A stretch of 64,000 bases of DNA from Psychrobacter sp. NZS113 (GCF_015864825.1 NZ_JADYWL010000003.1:361190-425189), one strand, 5' to 3'. Counted from the stretch's first letter, positions 54,563 through 63,586 are shown. Numbers and translations: made by a program. The notes: generated from the sequence alone by a model not told the origin.

Positions 54563-56077
54563 TTAAAAGACTGATTCAAACGCGCCTAACTCTACTTGGA
54601 TAGATTTGGTCTGCGTATAGTGTTCAAGGGCTTCAATACCGTTTTCGCGGCCAACACCTGAGTGCTTGTAACCGCCGACTGGCATTTGAGCAGCTGATTC
54701 GCCCCATGTATTTAACCAGCAGATACCCGCTTCAATTTGAGCGATGACTCGATGTGCTCGGGTCAAGTCAGCAGTCACGACGCCAGCTGCCAATCCATAT
54801 TCGGTATCATTGGCACGGCGAATAACTTCTTCTTCAGTCTCATAAGTCAATATCGACATTACTGGGCCAAATATTTCCTCACGTACGATAGTCATCTCAT
54901 CGGTGCAATCAGTGAATACCGTCGGTGCGACGAATGCGCCATTTGCCAATTCGCCTGTTGTCACACGGTCACCACCTGTTAGCAGTCGTGCGCCACTGGC
55001 TTTACCTTGCTCGATATAGCCAAGCACTCTTTCCATATGCGGGAAGCTAACTAGTGGGCCCATGTTGATATTTTTATCCATTGGATCACCCAACTTAATA
55101 CGCTCAACACGTGTTGAAATAGCCTGCTCAAACTTAGCTTGCATCGCTTTAGGAATGAACACGCGCGTACCATTGGTACATACCTGACCACTGCTATAGA
55201 AGTTCGCCATCATCGCGATGTCCGCCGCCGTATCGATGTCCGCATCATCAAAGATAATCAATGGCGATTTACCACCCAGCTCTAATGTCACGTCTTTAAG
55301 AGATGATGATGCCGCACTCGACATGACTTTTTTACCTGTCGGTACGCCACCCGTAAACGAGACTTTGGCGATATCAGGATGCTGAGTTAAGGCCTCACCT
55401 ACTTTATAATTGCCTTGCACGACGTTGAATACGCCATCTGGTAAACCTGCTTCTGTCAAAATTTCTGCCAGTTTCAATGCAGTTAACGGCGTCACTTCTG
55501 ATGGTTTGAATATCATCGCATTACCAGCAGCTAGTGCTGGTGCTGCCTTCCACATCGCGATTTGAATTGGGTAATTCCATGCACCAATACCAGCGACCAC
55601 ACCAAGTGGCTCACGGCGGGTATAGACAAAGCTAGTATCACGCAATGGAATCTGACGACCCTCAATCATCGGTGCAAGACCCGCATAATACTCAACGACA
55701 TCGGCACCAGTGACGATATCCACGTACTTAGTTTCAGAATACGCTTTACCTGTGTCTTTGGTCTCAAGTAATGCCAATACATCGTTGCGTTCGCGCAGTA
55801 TGGCTACTGCATTTAGTAGAATGCGGCCACGCTCAACCGATGTCATCGCCGCCCAAACTTTTTGACCTTTTTGCGCTGCTTTAACAGCCTCGTCGATTTG
55901 CTCATTGGTCGTTTGTTGAACGGTAGCTAACAGCTCACCTGTCGCTGGATTGATATCTTCAAAAGTAGCCAAAGATTCATCGACAGCCAAATAACGACCA
56001 TTGATATAAGCGGTTTGTATTTGTTCTAAATCAATAATGTCTGTTAAATTATTTGAGTTTGTATGAGTAGCTGTCAT
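54563..56077 (-). CDS. betB: Betaine aldehyde dehydrogenase
   Basis: The 504-residue NAD(P)-dependent aldehyde dehydrogenase has the active-site glutamate segment [18 protein letters not shown] and catalytic cysteine in [16 protein letters not shown], and a Rossmann turn [13 protein letters not shown]. The N-terminus [12 protein letters not shown] is typical of BetB. It oxidises betaine aldehyde to glycine betaine, the osmoprotectant. AAGGAGCACTCC precedes the start. A tract of imperfect 18-bp repeats lies in the gap upstream towards betI. Confidence 0.95.
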   Translation of the reverse strand: MTATHTNSNNLTDIIDLEQIQTAYINGRYLAVDESLATFEDINPATGELLATVQQTTNEQIDEAVKAAQKGQKVWAAMTSVERGRILLNAVAILRERNDVLALLETKDTGKAYSETKYVDIVTGADVVEYYAGLAPMIEGRQIPLRDTSFVYTRREPLGVVAGIGAWNYPIQIAMWKAAPALAAGNAMIFKPSEVTPLTALKLAEILTEAGLPDGVFNVVQGNYKVGEALTQHPDIAKVSFTGGVPTGKKVMSSAASSSLKDVTLELGGKSPLIIFDDADIDTAADIAMMANFYSSGQVCTNGTRVFIPKAMQAKFEQAISTRVERIKLGDPMDKNINMGPLVSFPHMERVLGYIEQGKASGARLLTGGDRVTTGELANGAFVAPTVFTDCTDEMTIVREEIFGPVMSILTYETEEEVIRRANDTEYGLAAGVVTADLTRAHRVIAQIEAGICWLNTWGESAAQMPVGGYKHSGVGRENGIEALEHYTQTKSIQVELGAFESVF

Positions 56078-56190
56078 GGAGTGCTCCTTACGACGACTGG
56101 TACAAGTGCTATAAAAGCGCGCCTACCGAATAATTTCGTCATGGTTTCAGTTTTAAAAATAAAAGTTACATCGTTATATGATGACAAGTC

Positions 56191-56262
56191 GTTATGTGGT
56201 TAAAATTAGTTATGTGGCTAAAATTTATTACGTGATTAAAAGTTGTTATATAATTATCAGTT
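56191..56262. repeat. Imperfect tandem 18-bp repeats between betI and betB
   Basis: About four units of the type GTTATGTGGTTAAAATTA run head to tail (56191-56208, 56209-56227, then two looser units). The tract is in the gap between betI and betB. It might affect the downstream expression or mark replication slippage. Confidence 0.5.
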
Positions 56263-56315
56263 ATTCTTTATAAATAGTTTGAGTGCGGCACTTTAATGAA
56301 CGCGCTGCATCATCC

Positions 56316-56891
56316 TTACGAATCAAAACCACGTTGCGTCATTTTTATTAGACGCTCACGTAGCGATTTCTTATCCGAGATATTGATACCTGAAAAGTCA
56401 GAAAGCCAAATCCCATCAGCGACCAACCGCACCATACACAATGTCTCAGTATTATCGGTTGCTTCATGCTTTTGTAATTGCTCATTTGCCCACTTGGCCC
56501 ACAATTTACGCATCTCACTATCACCTAGCATCAATACATATAGCGTCGCTTGACTGTCAAACTCTTCCTGCCCTTTTTCGCCTAGACTGATAGTGGCATC
56601 TATATAAGCGCGGGTAAAAGAGCCATAACTCACTGGATCTTTCGCCATTGCGCTATCTACCTCTGCCTCAAACTTCGCCATCGCATCATGAAACACTTCA
56701 AGAATGAGCGCGTTTTTAGTAGCGAAATGATGCATGATGCCGCCTTTAGTCACCCCAACCGCATCTGCCACGGCTTGAAAGGTGACTTTAGACAACCCTT
56801 GCTCTAGCGTTATTCGTGCAGCCTGATCGAGCAGTGCACGACGAATAACTTCTGGTTGTTTTTTGCGTTTATGAGCGTTTTCAATTTCCAT
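56316..56891 (-). CDS. betI: TetR-family regulator of the choline operon (BetI-like)
   Basis: The 191-residue protein has the TetR helix-turn-helix near its N-terminus (RRALLDQAARITLEQGLSKVTFQAVADAVGVTKGGIMHHFATKNAL, residues about 18-62) and a ligand domain ending DFSGINISDKKSLRERLIKMTQ. Position before betB and betA and in the order betI-betB-betA identifies it as BetI, the choline-responsive repressor. Sequence match to canonical BetI is inferred mainly from context; some TetR regulators of SMR exporters are similar in size. It begins one base after the SMR stop, so they are one transcript. Confidence 0.78.
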   Translation of the reverse strand: MEIENAHKRKKQPEVIRRALLDQAARITLEQGLSKVTFQAVADAVGVTKGGIMHHFATKNALILEVFHDAMAKFEAEVDSAMAKDPVSYGSFTRAYIDATISLGEKGQEEFDSQATLYVLMLGDSEMRKLWAKWANEQLQKHEATDNTETLCMVRLVADGIWLSDFSGINISDKKSLRERLIKMTQRGFDS

Positions 56892-56892
56892 A

Positions 56893-57237
56893 TCAGTGCA
56901 CCACAGAATTAGAGAGTAAATTCATTACCATGACACCGCCTACAATCATGGCAATACCAACCACTGCTGCCGTATCAAGGCTTTGTTTAAAAAACACTAA
57001 GCCGACGAGCGATGTTAGTACGATTCCGAGTCCGCCCCACAGCGCATAGGCAATACCAAGCGGTATAGTCTTCAGGGTCTGCGTCAATAAGTAAAATGAG
57101 ATGACATAAAGCAAACCCATAATGAGCGTCGGTACCAAACGCGTGAACTGCTCTGACTTCATTAGGAAGGTAGTGCCGATCACTTCACAAATGATGGCAA
57201 TGGCTAAGTAACCATAAGCAATAGTGGTAGGACTCAT
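56893..57237 (-). CDS. EmrE-type small multidrug resistance (SMR) exporter
   Basis: I place the start at 57237; AAAAGGT lies nine bases upstream, and an ATG nine bases earlier is also in frame. The 114-residue protein has four helices. Glu18 in IICEVIGTTFLMKSE matches the essential EmrE Glu14, and AYALWGGLGIVL matches the EmrE AYAIWSGVGIVL tryptophan region rather than the guanidinium-exporter type. SMR proteins of this class export quaternary ammonium compounds, including betaine and choline in some reports. Here it is fused into the bet operon ahead of betI. Confidence 0.85.
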   Translation of the reverse strand: MSPTTIAYGYLAIAIICEVIGTTFLMKSEQFTRLVPTLIMGLLYVISFYLLTQTLKTIPLGIAYALWGGLGIVLTSLVGLVFFKQSLDTAAVVGIAMIVGGVMVMNLLSNSVVH

Positions 57238-57287
57238 ATTTAACATACCTTTTAGAATCAAGCATATTTCTCGATTCAATATCAATT

Positions 57288-57293
57288 GGTCAA
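57288..57293 (-). promoter_or_regulatory. Candidate -35 element of the SMR-betI-betBA operon
   Basis: On the minus strand TTGACC, followed by an AT-rich stretch, lies 51 bases before the SMR start. It is a plausible -35, but the matching -10 is weak. Confidence 0.35.
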
Positions 57294-57320
57294 AGTAAAT
57301 TGTTTGAGCATGCATTAAAG

Positions 57321-57338
57321 ATACCGTACGGTCGGTAT
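57321..57338. promoter_or_regulatory. Candidate TetR (BetI) operator
   Basis: ATACCGTACGGTCGGTAT contains the perfect palindrome ACCGTACGGT (57323-57332) and outer half-sites ATACCG and CGGTAT. It lies about 85-100 bases before the SMR start. The spacing and symmetry are typical of TetR-family operators. Confidence 0.6.
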
Positions 57339-57668
57339 TCTATAGACATATTCTAGCAATGTGAAGGGCTAACTCATAAGTTTTTTGTTTCAAGTGATGT
57401 ATGGATTGCGTTAATATTCAAAAAGATAGACAAGTTGTCTAATCAAATATAGGCCTGAAACCTAAGCGCAAAGGCGAATAAAGGGTTGCTTGACCATCTT
57501 TCAAAGTCACTTTTTCTTTGGCTAATACGTTTAATAAAAGTATCGACGGCTCAGCCAATAAATAAGAATTTCAGATTCACCTATCTACCAGAACTGCCTA
57601 TTCAACGGGCGATAACGAGCTATTTTGAATTAATTACAACAATATTGATAATTAATGGTGTAATAAGG

Positions 57669-57697
57669 TTGACAGCCTATGATGACTTGGCTAAAAT
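57669..57697 (+). promoter_or_regulatory. Sigma-70 promoter ahead of tRNA-Asn
   Basis: TTGACA (57669-57674), 17 bases, then TAAAAT (57692-57697) is a near-consensus promoter. A second TATAAT at 57738-57743 lies closer to the tRNA but lacks a good -35. Confidence 0.6.
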
Positions 57698-57774
57698 ACG
57701 CCCCACATAACGCAAACAAGATAAGCAATTGTTCTTATATAATGCTTACTAAACTTACTGTTATGACAACTTAT

Positions 57775-57850
57775 TCTCCAATAGCTCAGTTGGTAGAGCA
57801 ACGGACTGTTAATCCGTGTGTCCCTGGTTCGAGCCCAGGTTGGAGAGCCA
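57775..57850 (+). tRNA. tRNA-Asn (anticodon GUU)
   Basis: The 76-base gene folds as a cloverleaf: acceptor TCTCCAA with TTGGAGA, D-arm GCTC/GAGC, anticodon stem CGGA/TCCG around CTGTTAA with GTT at 57808-57810, and T-arm GGTTCGAGCCC. The CCA end is encoded. A terminator follows ten bases later. tRNA genes are frequent island insertion sites, but no integrase is beside this one. Confidence 0.97.
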
Positions 57851-57859
57851 TATACTGAG

Positions 57860-57892
57860 AACCTTCATCATTACTTGATGAAGGTTTTTTTT
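57860..57892 (+). terminator. Terminator after tRNA-Asn
   Basis: AACCTTCATCA (57860-57870) pairs with TGATGAAGGTT (57876-57886) and is followed by a run of T. Confidence 0.92.
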
Positions 57893-58041
57893 ATGGTCGT
57901 CATTTATAACTGTGATGGTCATAATATTCGCATGGCTACTGTGTTCTTTTGTGCATTTTTGTTGTATGGTAAGTGAAGTATTGATTGGGTTAATTTTTGT
58001 CTGAGCGCTTTACTCCTACTCACTAAAAGTAATGGTTTATT

Positions 58042-58395
58042 ATGATACCTGTACGTGTAAAAAATAAATTTTCTGATCATCCACAAAAAATCATGCGCCC
58101 AGTCAGCATTCGCCTGTCTGAAGAAATGATTTCGCTACTAGAAGCGACTTCGTCGGATTTAGGTTTTAAACGTATCCAAGGTCTTATCCGCCTATATATT
58201 CGTCAGGGTCTTGATCGTGATCATCAGGATTATACGTTAGCCCATGATGAAGTTTTTATCGAAACACTACGTAAGCGCGGTGTTAGCCAGCATATTATTG
58301 ATGAGGCTATTGTTGTGACGCATAACAATAATATTACGCATTCATTGTCTGAGCTGCAAGAAAACGACCAAGCTAATGACCAAACCAATAACTAG
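58042..58395 (+). CDS. Small ribbon-helix-helix-like protein
   Basis: The 117-residue protein contains a segment RPVSIRLSEEMISLLEATSSDLGFKRIQGLIRLYIRQGLD (about residues 19-58) with the strand, helix and helix layout of ribbon-helix-helix DNA-binding proteins. The C-terminal half is acidic and helical with no known motif. It may be a DNA-binding regulator or the antitoxin-like partner of an absent toxin. It is alone, with its own promoter region and a strong terminator, so no toxin gene adjoins it. I cannot name a target. Confidence 0.68.
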   Translation: MIPVRVKNKFSDHPQKIMRPVSIRLSEEMISLLEATSSDLGFKRIQGLIRLYIRQGLDRDHQDYTLAHDEVFIETLRKRGVSQHIIDEAIVVTHNNNITHSLSELQENDQANDQTNN

Positions 58396-58486
58396 ATAGC
58401 TGAGTTAAAAGCAACATGCCAATGGGTATTGAATAATAATAACGGTTCAAAACCACTATTAATCATCCAGTTTTACGACTTTTAAT

Positions 58487-58527
58487 AAAAAAAGACTGAG
58501 TCCGCCTAATCGCACTCAGTCTTTTTT
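58487..58527 (+). terminator. Terminator after the RHH-like gene
   Basis: AAAAAAAGACTGAGT (58487-58501) pairs with ACTCAGTCTTTTTT (58514-58527), the loop being twelve bases. The long A and T runs make it usable in both directions. Confidence 0.9.
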
Positions 58528-58746
58528 TATGGGCATCATAAACATATCCTTTGCTATTTCTTACTATTATTCGCTTTGACCAACACCACTCCTACCCCTT
58601 TCTGCTGTTCACGAACGTAAGAACATACCTATTTTATTTCCATACCCCCTTTAGCGATAACTAAACACAAGCAATCATCAAACGAGGTATATTAATAAAA
58701 AAACTACTATAGTCGTTTCAATATAATGTCGATATCAGAAAACCAA

Positions 58747-58771
58747 GCGAAGATGACGATGTAGTAGATTT
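58747..58771. repeat. Dispersed repeat, copy 2
   Basis: GCGAAGATGACGATGTAGTA plus GATTT matches 15030-15054 at 22 of 25 positions. It lies 62 bases before the lipoprotein gene, within an otherwise gene-less 437 bp. Confidence 0.5.
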
Positions 58772-58832
58772 ATATAGACGTGATTATATTATTGCTCTTT
58801 ATTGTTCATAAAGATTTACAAGGAGGTGTACG

Positions 58833-59567
58833 ATGATGGGTTTATATCAGCGTTTAGACAGAGCGTTGTTACTAGCGGTTGCGTTGGCAGTACTGCCAGT
58901 CGTTTCTGCGTGCTCACAGCCGCAAACAGATCCAAACAAAAAAACAATACCAACCAACTCAGACCAGTGGCAAAAAGAGCTCGGTACTACCTTTGAGCAG
59001 CTACCCAAGGCTGATCAGCAAGTCCTTAGCCGCTATATGTTACGAATGAAGCTGAGCGGCGCTTATGAGTCAGGCGCGATGCCACGTACCACTATCAAAC
59101 AAGCCCTCATACAGCAGCGTGAATACGAGCGCTTACATCCAAACAATCCTACGGGTAAGAAGAGCCCTATCGTCAAGGGTCAGCAAGCAGCAACCGCTAA
59201 TGCACAGAATTACCCTATTGCCCTGCTGCCAGTCAAGACCAGCGACGACGATAGCCTAAACCAAGTAAAACTACAGTTCATGCTATCAAACCACGGTCAG
59301 GTCGCTATTCAAAGCTTTAGAGGGACGCTAATCATGCAAGACGCGCAGCTGACGAAAGGCAAAAGATTCAACGTGCCTTCGACACCGTTTGATCCGCCCA
59401 TTCAACCAGAGCAGTCTGGCAAAATTATCATTGAGAGCAGTATAGAAGACATCAACGTCATGCGCGCCATAAAAAACACCAAGGACATGACCATTATGAT
59501 TAGCGAAGGTGTTTTAACATTAGAGGATGGACAAACCGTGGAGTTTGATGAGTCACTAATGAAATAA
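58833..59567 (+). CDS. Predicted lipoprotein of unknown function
   Basis: The 244-residue protein starts at one of two adjacent ATG codons after a strong AAGGAGGTG site. The lipoprotein signal ends PVVSAC (Cys27 or 26). The mature part has a helical region with QQVLSRYMLRMKLSGAYESGAMP, a Pro-rich linker, and a C-terminal beta-rich domain (VKLQFMLSNHGQVAIQSFRGTLIM, PFDPPIQPEQSGKIIIE) resembling immunoglobulin-like or FxLYD-type periplasmic folds. It probably faces the periplasm on a membrane. The function is unknown. A miniature element starts twelve bases after its stop. Confidence 0.8.
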   Translation: MMGLYQRLDRALLLAVALAVLPVVSACSQPQTDPNKKTIPTNSDQWQKELGTTFEQLPKADQQVLSRYMLRMKLSGAYESGAMPRTTIKQALIQQREYERLHPNNPTGKKSPIVKGQQAATANAQNYPIALLPVKTSDDDSLNQVKLQFMLSNHGQVAIQSFRGTLIMQDAQLTKGKRFNVPSTPFDPPIQPEQSGKIIIESSIEDINVMRAIKNTKDMTIMISEGVLTLEDGQTVEFDESLMK

Positions 59568-59579
59568 ATGACGTCATTG

Positions 59580-59755
59580 CTAGGGCGTGTCATCAATTAG
59601 CACATTAATACATTTAGTGGCCTTAAAATGGCTAAATTTTGCTAAACATCGTCAGTAATTTTGTCAATATGTTCATATTAACGGCAATTCTTTCCTTGTT
59701 TATCTACAATTTTTCTCATTTTAAGCCTCACAATCTAATTGATGACATGCCCTAG
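59580..59755. mobile_element. MITE, best-preserved full copy
   Basis: The 176-bp element is bounded by CTAG. Its ends AGGGCGTGTCATCAATTAG and CTAATTGATGACATGCCCT form a 19-bp terminal inverted repeat with one mismatch. No gene is inside. The ends and the CTAG target match IS5-group elements, so an IS5-type transposase elsewhere in the genome probably mobilises it. Confidence 0.88.
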
Positions 59756-59811
59756 TTCATTACAAGTTAGTTCATCGCAATATCATTAAAAAAGCCATTG
59801 GAAAAGAACGT

Positions 59812-59848
59812 AAAAAAAGCCCCAATCAATAGTGATTGAGGCTTTTTT
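59812..59848 (-). terminator. Terminator after the tRNA-Ser pair
   Basis: AAAAAAGCC, one mismatch, then CAATCA (to 59828) pairs with TGATTG and GGCTTTTTT across a four-base loop. On the minus strand it lies seven bases after the tRNA-Ser 3' end, with a T7 run. Confidence 0.85.
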
Positions 59849-59854
59849 CGAATT

Positions 59855-59945
59855 TGGAGGAGACGGAGAGATTCGAACTCTCGAAGGGCTACAAACCCTT
59901 GTCGGTTTTCAAGACCGGTGCATTCAACCACTCTGCCACGTCTCC
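59855..59945 (-). tRNA. tRNA-Ser (anticodon UGA), copy 2
   Basis: The 91-base class II tRNA on the minus strand starts GGAGACG and ends CGTCTCC-T-CCA. The anticodon loop CTTGAAA gives TGA, and the long variable arm ACAAGGGTTTGTAGCCCTTCGA is typical of serine tRNA. It differs from the copy at 60029 at one base in the variable arm. Confidence 0.96.
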
Positions 59946-59989
59946 ATAGGTGCATCATTATAACGATATAAAATAAAAATGCAACAAAA

Positions 59990-60022
59990 AAAGCCGCAAT
60001 CATTATGAATGATTGCGGCTTT
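59990..60022 (-). terminator. Terminator between the two tRNA-Ser genes
   Basis: AAAGCCGCAATCATT (59990-60004) and AATGATTGCGGCTTT (60008-60022) are exact complements. On the minus strand a T run follows, six bases after the upstream tRNA-Ser. Confidence 0.88.
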
Positions 60023-60028
60023 CGAATT

Positions 60029-60119
60029 TGGAGGAGACGGAGAGATTCGAACTCTCGAAGGGCTACGAACCCTTGTCGGTTTTCAAGACCGGTGCATTCA
60101 ACCACTCTGCCACGTCTCC
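60029..60119 (-). tRNA. tRNA-Ser (anticodon UGA), copy 1
   Basis: Same size and fold as the copy at 59855, CCA encoded, anticodon TGA. The variable arm has C where the other copy has T. Each copy has its own terminator and similar flank (CGAATTTGGAGGAG), so the duplication included the flank. Confidence 0.96.
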
Positions 60120-60301
60120 ATTGGTGGACTATTATAGCGATATAACATGAGAATGCAAGCAATTAATTTAACGAATTTAAATTATTTTGCTGCTATCGTT
60201 GATTCCGTTTAAAAGAGCGTAAAGGCAACTGAGTGCAAAGGTAGAGTTGATATTTCAAGCCATGTTAACGCTGTCACTCTTTTATAAAAAATTGACTATA
60301 T

Positions 60302-61468
60302 TTATAGAGGATTGACTATAGGTTTTTTATTAGATGCCAGATGTAGGCACATATCTAGCAGTCTATTGGCATAACCCCATTCATTATCATACCAAGCAAA
60401 AACCTTATATTGCTCACCCACCTGCATCAACTGCTGCCCATCGATGATAAGCGACTCTGTCTGATGGATGAAATCACTTGAGACCAATGGCTCCTCGGTA
60501 TAAGCCATAATATCAATCAAACCACCTTGGCTAGCCGATTTCAGCACGTCACGAATGTCATCGACACTCACGTTAGGCGCATCAAACACAAAAGTCACGT
60601 CAATAGCGGCAACATCGATGGTTGGTACACGTATTGAATGCCCATTTATTTTGCCTATCATCGACGGCAGCACCCGCTCGGTCGCAGCGATACTGCTAGA
60701 CGTGGTCGGAATAATATTATAACCAGAAGCCCTTGCGCGTCTCGGATCTCGATGTGCCTGATCGAGTACCGTTTGGTCGGCCGTGACTGCGTGAATCTCG
60801 GTCATCATGGCTGATTTAACACCAAATGCAGTATCGAGGGTCGCAATCAAGGGTACCAATGCTTGCGTGGTACAAGAAACACTTGAGATAATCGGCAGCT
60901 CACGCGTTAACTCATCCGTGTTGACGCCCATCACTATACAGGCATCCACATCATCAAAGGGCGCTGCACCAATAATCACTTGCTGCGCGCCAGCCGCTCT
61001 ATGCAGCTGAGATTGCTCATAAGAGCGGAAATGACCTGTACACTCTAGTACCACATCAACACCTAGCGCTTCCCAAGGTAGATTTTTCGGATCTGCCTCC
61101 GACAGCATGTTAATACAGTAGGTTAGATTACTCTTCGTCAGACAAAGCTGAGTCTTACTGGTATCGTCGGCTCCACTCTCTACAATCTCGGCACTCACAC
61201 CCAGTCGACTCAAACGCCCATGCGTACTATCAAACTTTAATAAATGCAGCAAGATATCCGCTGGCGCTAAATCATTAATCGCCACTACATGAATCGCACG
61301 ACCTAACACTTCAAAGCGCTCTAGCAATGCGCGCAATACATTGCGCCCTATACGTCCAAAACCATTAATAGCCACTCTCAATGGCTGTGTGTGCTCACCA
61401 GTGGCATAAAGCGCTGCTACGACAGGGTCAGACGTTAATTGATAGGTGGCGCTAGAAAAATCAGGCAT
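60302..61468 (-). CDS. Divergent glyceraldehyde-3-phosphate dehydrogenase family protein
   Basis: The 388-residue protein has a 30-residue N-terminal extension, then the NAD-binding RVAINGFGRIGRNVLRAL. The active site reads SSVSCTTQALVP with Cys199 and His226 (EIHAVTADQ). In nearly all GAPDH and Epd proteins the Cys motif is SCTTN; here the Asn is Gln202. The C-terminal WYDNEWGYANRLLDM is intact. It probably oxidises glyceraldehyde-3-phosphate or erythrose-4-phosphate in the cytoplasm, perhaps with altered kinetics. It is monocistronic, between the tRNA-Ser genes and the helicase. Confidence 0.85.
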   Translation of the reverse strand: MPDFSSATYQLTSDPVVAALYATGEHTQPLRVAINGFGRIGRNVLRALLERFEVLGRAIHVVAINDLAPADILLHLLKFDSTHGRLSRLGVSAEIVESGADDTSKTQLCLTKSNLTYCINMLSEADPKNLPWEALGVDVVLECTGHFRSYEQSQLHRAAGAQQVIIGAAPFDDVDACIVMGVNTDELTRELPIISSVSCTTQALVPLIATLDTAFGVKSAMMTEIHAVTADQTVLDQAHRDPRRARASGYNIIPTTSSSIAATERVLPSMIGKINGHSIRVPTIDVAAIDVTFVFDAPNVSVDDIRDVLKSASQGGLIDIMAYTEEPLVSSDFIHQTESLIIDGQQLMQVGEQYKVFAWYDNEWGYANRLLDMCLHLASNKKPIVNPL

Positions 61469-61651
61469 AACAAGTTATCGCTATAAAGAGAGATATAAAA
61501 TTGAGCACTGCAATTTCAGCACTACACTGGAACAAAAACCATGCGCTTTAATGGTTTTAACAATAGGTTCAATATTAGGGCATGTTGCCCATTCACAAGT
61601 AGGCACACAATTAGGCACTGATGATTGCCATAGTCGAATGTTTAACAAGCG

Positions 61652-63586
61652 CTAAGGTGTTATAAAGATAAGTGCCAATCGAATGGTATTGTAGTCAATG
61701 CTTTGCTTCAGATGGTCAAATATCGGACGCAGCTTAATACTACCATCATCATTAAAATCATTTGGATTATTGGCAACTTTAATCACCACATAAGCATTAC
61801 CAACGGCAGTCATCACCTCGTCTTCAGGACGCAAATGATCACAAGCCAAGCTTGGGTCTTGAGATTTTAACTCGCCGATATGGCGCATGATGGTGGATTG
61901 TGACAGCTGACGGGCTTGAGAGATTTCTGCAATAGACAGACTCTCTTCTAATAGTATTCTAGTCGCTAGCAATGTACTGTCCGACTTATCAGACACCTGA
62001 TTGCCCATTTTTTGCTTTTTATCTAGCTGCGCCTGTTGTTGCTCGCGGCGCTTCTTTTGTAGATTGGCATAGCCATCAATCACTGACTTACTCAGTGTAC
62101 CGCCTGACTTTAGAACGAACTTCTCATGTGCCTGCGTCATACTCTCTTCATCGAGCATCGCATAATTAGCATCAGCTTCCTCAGATAGCACCAGAAATCG
62201 CTTGTCTGCACCGCGAGCTAATGGATCCAGCTGCAAGCTCATGTCGTTCATACCCAGCAACTGCAATCCTGCTAGCGACTTGAGCCTTGATAATGCCACA
62301 TAGCCCTGCCCCAGCTCAAAGGTACGCGACAAATCTATCTCAGCAGCGTCCAGTGTCATGCCTTGTGACTTATGAATAGTAATCGCCCATGCCAGACAAA
62401 GCGGCACTTGCTCATAGCTTGCTAGCACTTCACCTGTCTCATCTTCGATAATCCACTCTTCAGGCTCAGCGATGACTTCTCGTCCTGAATTGAGTCTTAC
62501 CACTGGCATTTTCTGTGTCGTTGGCTTTTTGGCTTTTGGCTTTTCTTTGTCTTTTTTGGTTTTACTTTTTGTGCTTTTGGCAGATGCTTCATCACTGTCG
62601 GCAGTGATGTCAATATCGTCAGCTTCAATCAAAGCCTCACTGGTATCTTTGCTATCGTCGATTTTCACCGCAGCAAAACCTATCAGCTCACCCATCGTAC
62701 CGTTAGAGACACCAAGCTCGGTGTTGTTTTTGATAAACATCACCTTTGAGCCAACTTTGAGCACTAAATCATCTTGGGTACGTACTGTCTTTTTGAGTGT
62801 CTCAACCAGCTTACTATCACCCGTAGACGTGGCTTCAAAGCGCATCATCTCACCAGACAGTGCCGCCAATTCTTTATCATTGATTTTATTGACGTTGAGA
62901 TTATGCGTATACAGACGAGTACGCTTGATATCGACGTCTTGGTCAAAGGTCGCTTCTAGCGCAGCAATCGCATCAAAAGTGACTTCTTGACGACGAATTT
63001 GGTTCAAAATATCGTCCAAATCAAGACCGCCGTTGGCCGCCTCACTCACTTGTCGATGCTGCTCAGATAAATAACAAATATGAAACTTGGCATCCAGCCA
63101 TGCCTCAGACATAAAAGCGAATTTTTCACGGTTGCTCTCGCCTTTGCTACCTATCGGTGGTAACTGAAAAAAGTCCCCTGCAACCACGACCTGAATACCG
63201 CCAAATGCTTTATCATTTTTGCGAATATGTTTGAGTACCTGACTCACTAAATTAATCTGCTTGGCATGCAGCATCGATATCTCATCAATGATGAGTACCG
63301 CCGTGTCCTTTAATCTATCTGCTAAAAACTGTTTGCGTGATAGCGTGGTCAGGTCTCGGTCACTTAGCTCATCTTTGATACCGATACCCGACCAGCTATG
63401 AATGGTCGTACCGTTCATATGTGTGGCCGCAATCCCCGTACTGGCAGTGACCGCCACTGGCACACGGCGTGCGCGTAGATAATCGATGTATTGATTGAGT
63501 GTATAGGTCTTACCTGAACCTGCTGAGCCAGTCAAAAAGACATTTTGACCTGTTTTTAGGATATCAAGAGCAGAAGATTGACGCAT
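61652..63586 (-). CDS. Pif1-like superfamily 1 DNA helicase
   Basis: The 644-residue protein has Walker A GSAGSGKT (residues 20-27), Walker B VLIIDEISM (near 97), and the late SF1 motif TIHKSQGMTLD plus QGYVALSRLKSL near 405-440, as in Pif1/RecD2-like helicases. A charged Ser/Lys-rich insertion (about residues 320-345) interrupts the helicase domain. The C-terminal 100 residues have a helix-turn-helix-like RQC/HTH_40 segment (SIAEISQARQLSQSTIMRHIGELK). It unwinds DNA or DNA-RNA hybrids with 5'-3' polarity by family analogy. Confidence 0.9.
   Translation of the reverse strand: MRQSSALDILKTGQNVFLTGSAGSGKTYTLNQYIDYLRARRVPVAVTASTGIAATHMNGTTIHSWSGIGIKDELSDRDLTTLSRKQFLADRLKDTAVLIIDEISMLHAKQINLVSQVLKHIRKNDKAFGGIQVVVAGDFFQLPPIGSKGESNREKFAFMSEAWLDAKFHICYLSEQHRQVSEAANGGLDLDDILNQIRRQEVTFDAIAALEATFDQDVDIKRTRLYTHNLNVNKINDKELAALSGEMMRFEATSTGDSKLVETLKKTVRTQDDLVLKVGSKVMFIKNNTELGVSNGTMGELIGFAAVKIDDSKDTSEALIEADDIDITADSDEASAKSTKSKTKKDKEKPKAKKPTTQKMPVVRLNSGREVIAEPEEWIIEDETGEVLASYEQVPLCLAWAITIHKSQGMTLDAAEIDLSRTFELGQGYVALSRLKSLAGLQLLGMNDMSLQLDPLARGADKRFLVLSEEADANYAMLDEESMTQAHEKFVLKSGGTLSKSVIDGYANLQKKRREQQQAQLDKKQKMGNQVSDKSDSTLLATRILLEESLSIAEISQARQLSQSTIMRHIGELKSQDPSLACDHLRPEDEVMTAVGNAYVVIKVANNPNDFNDDGSIKLRPIFDHLKQSIDYNTIRLALIFITP

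Noticed and set aside
59767..60162. 131-codon frame on the minus strand
   Set aside because: It is an internally repetitive translation of the two tRNA-Ser genes and not a protein gene.
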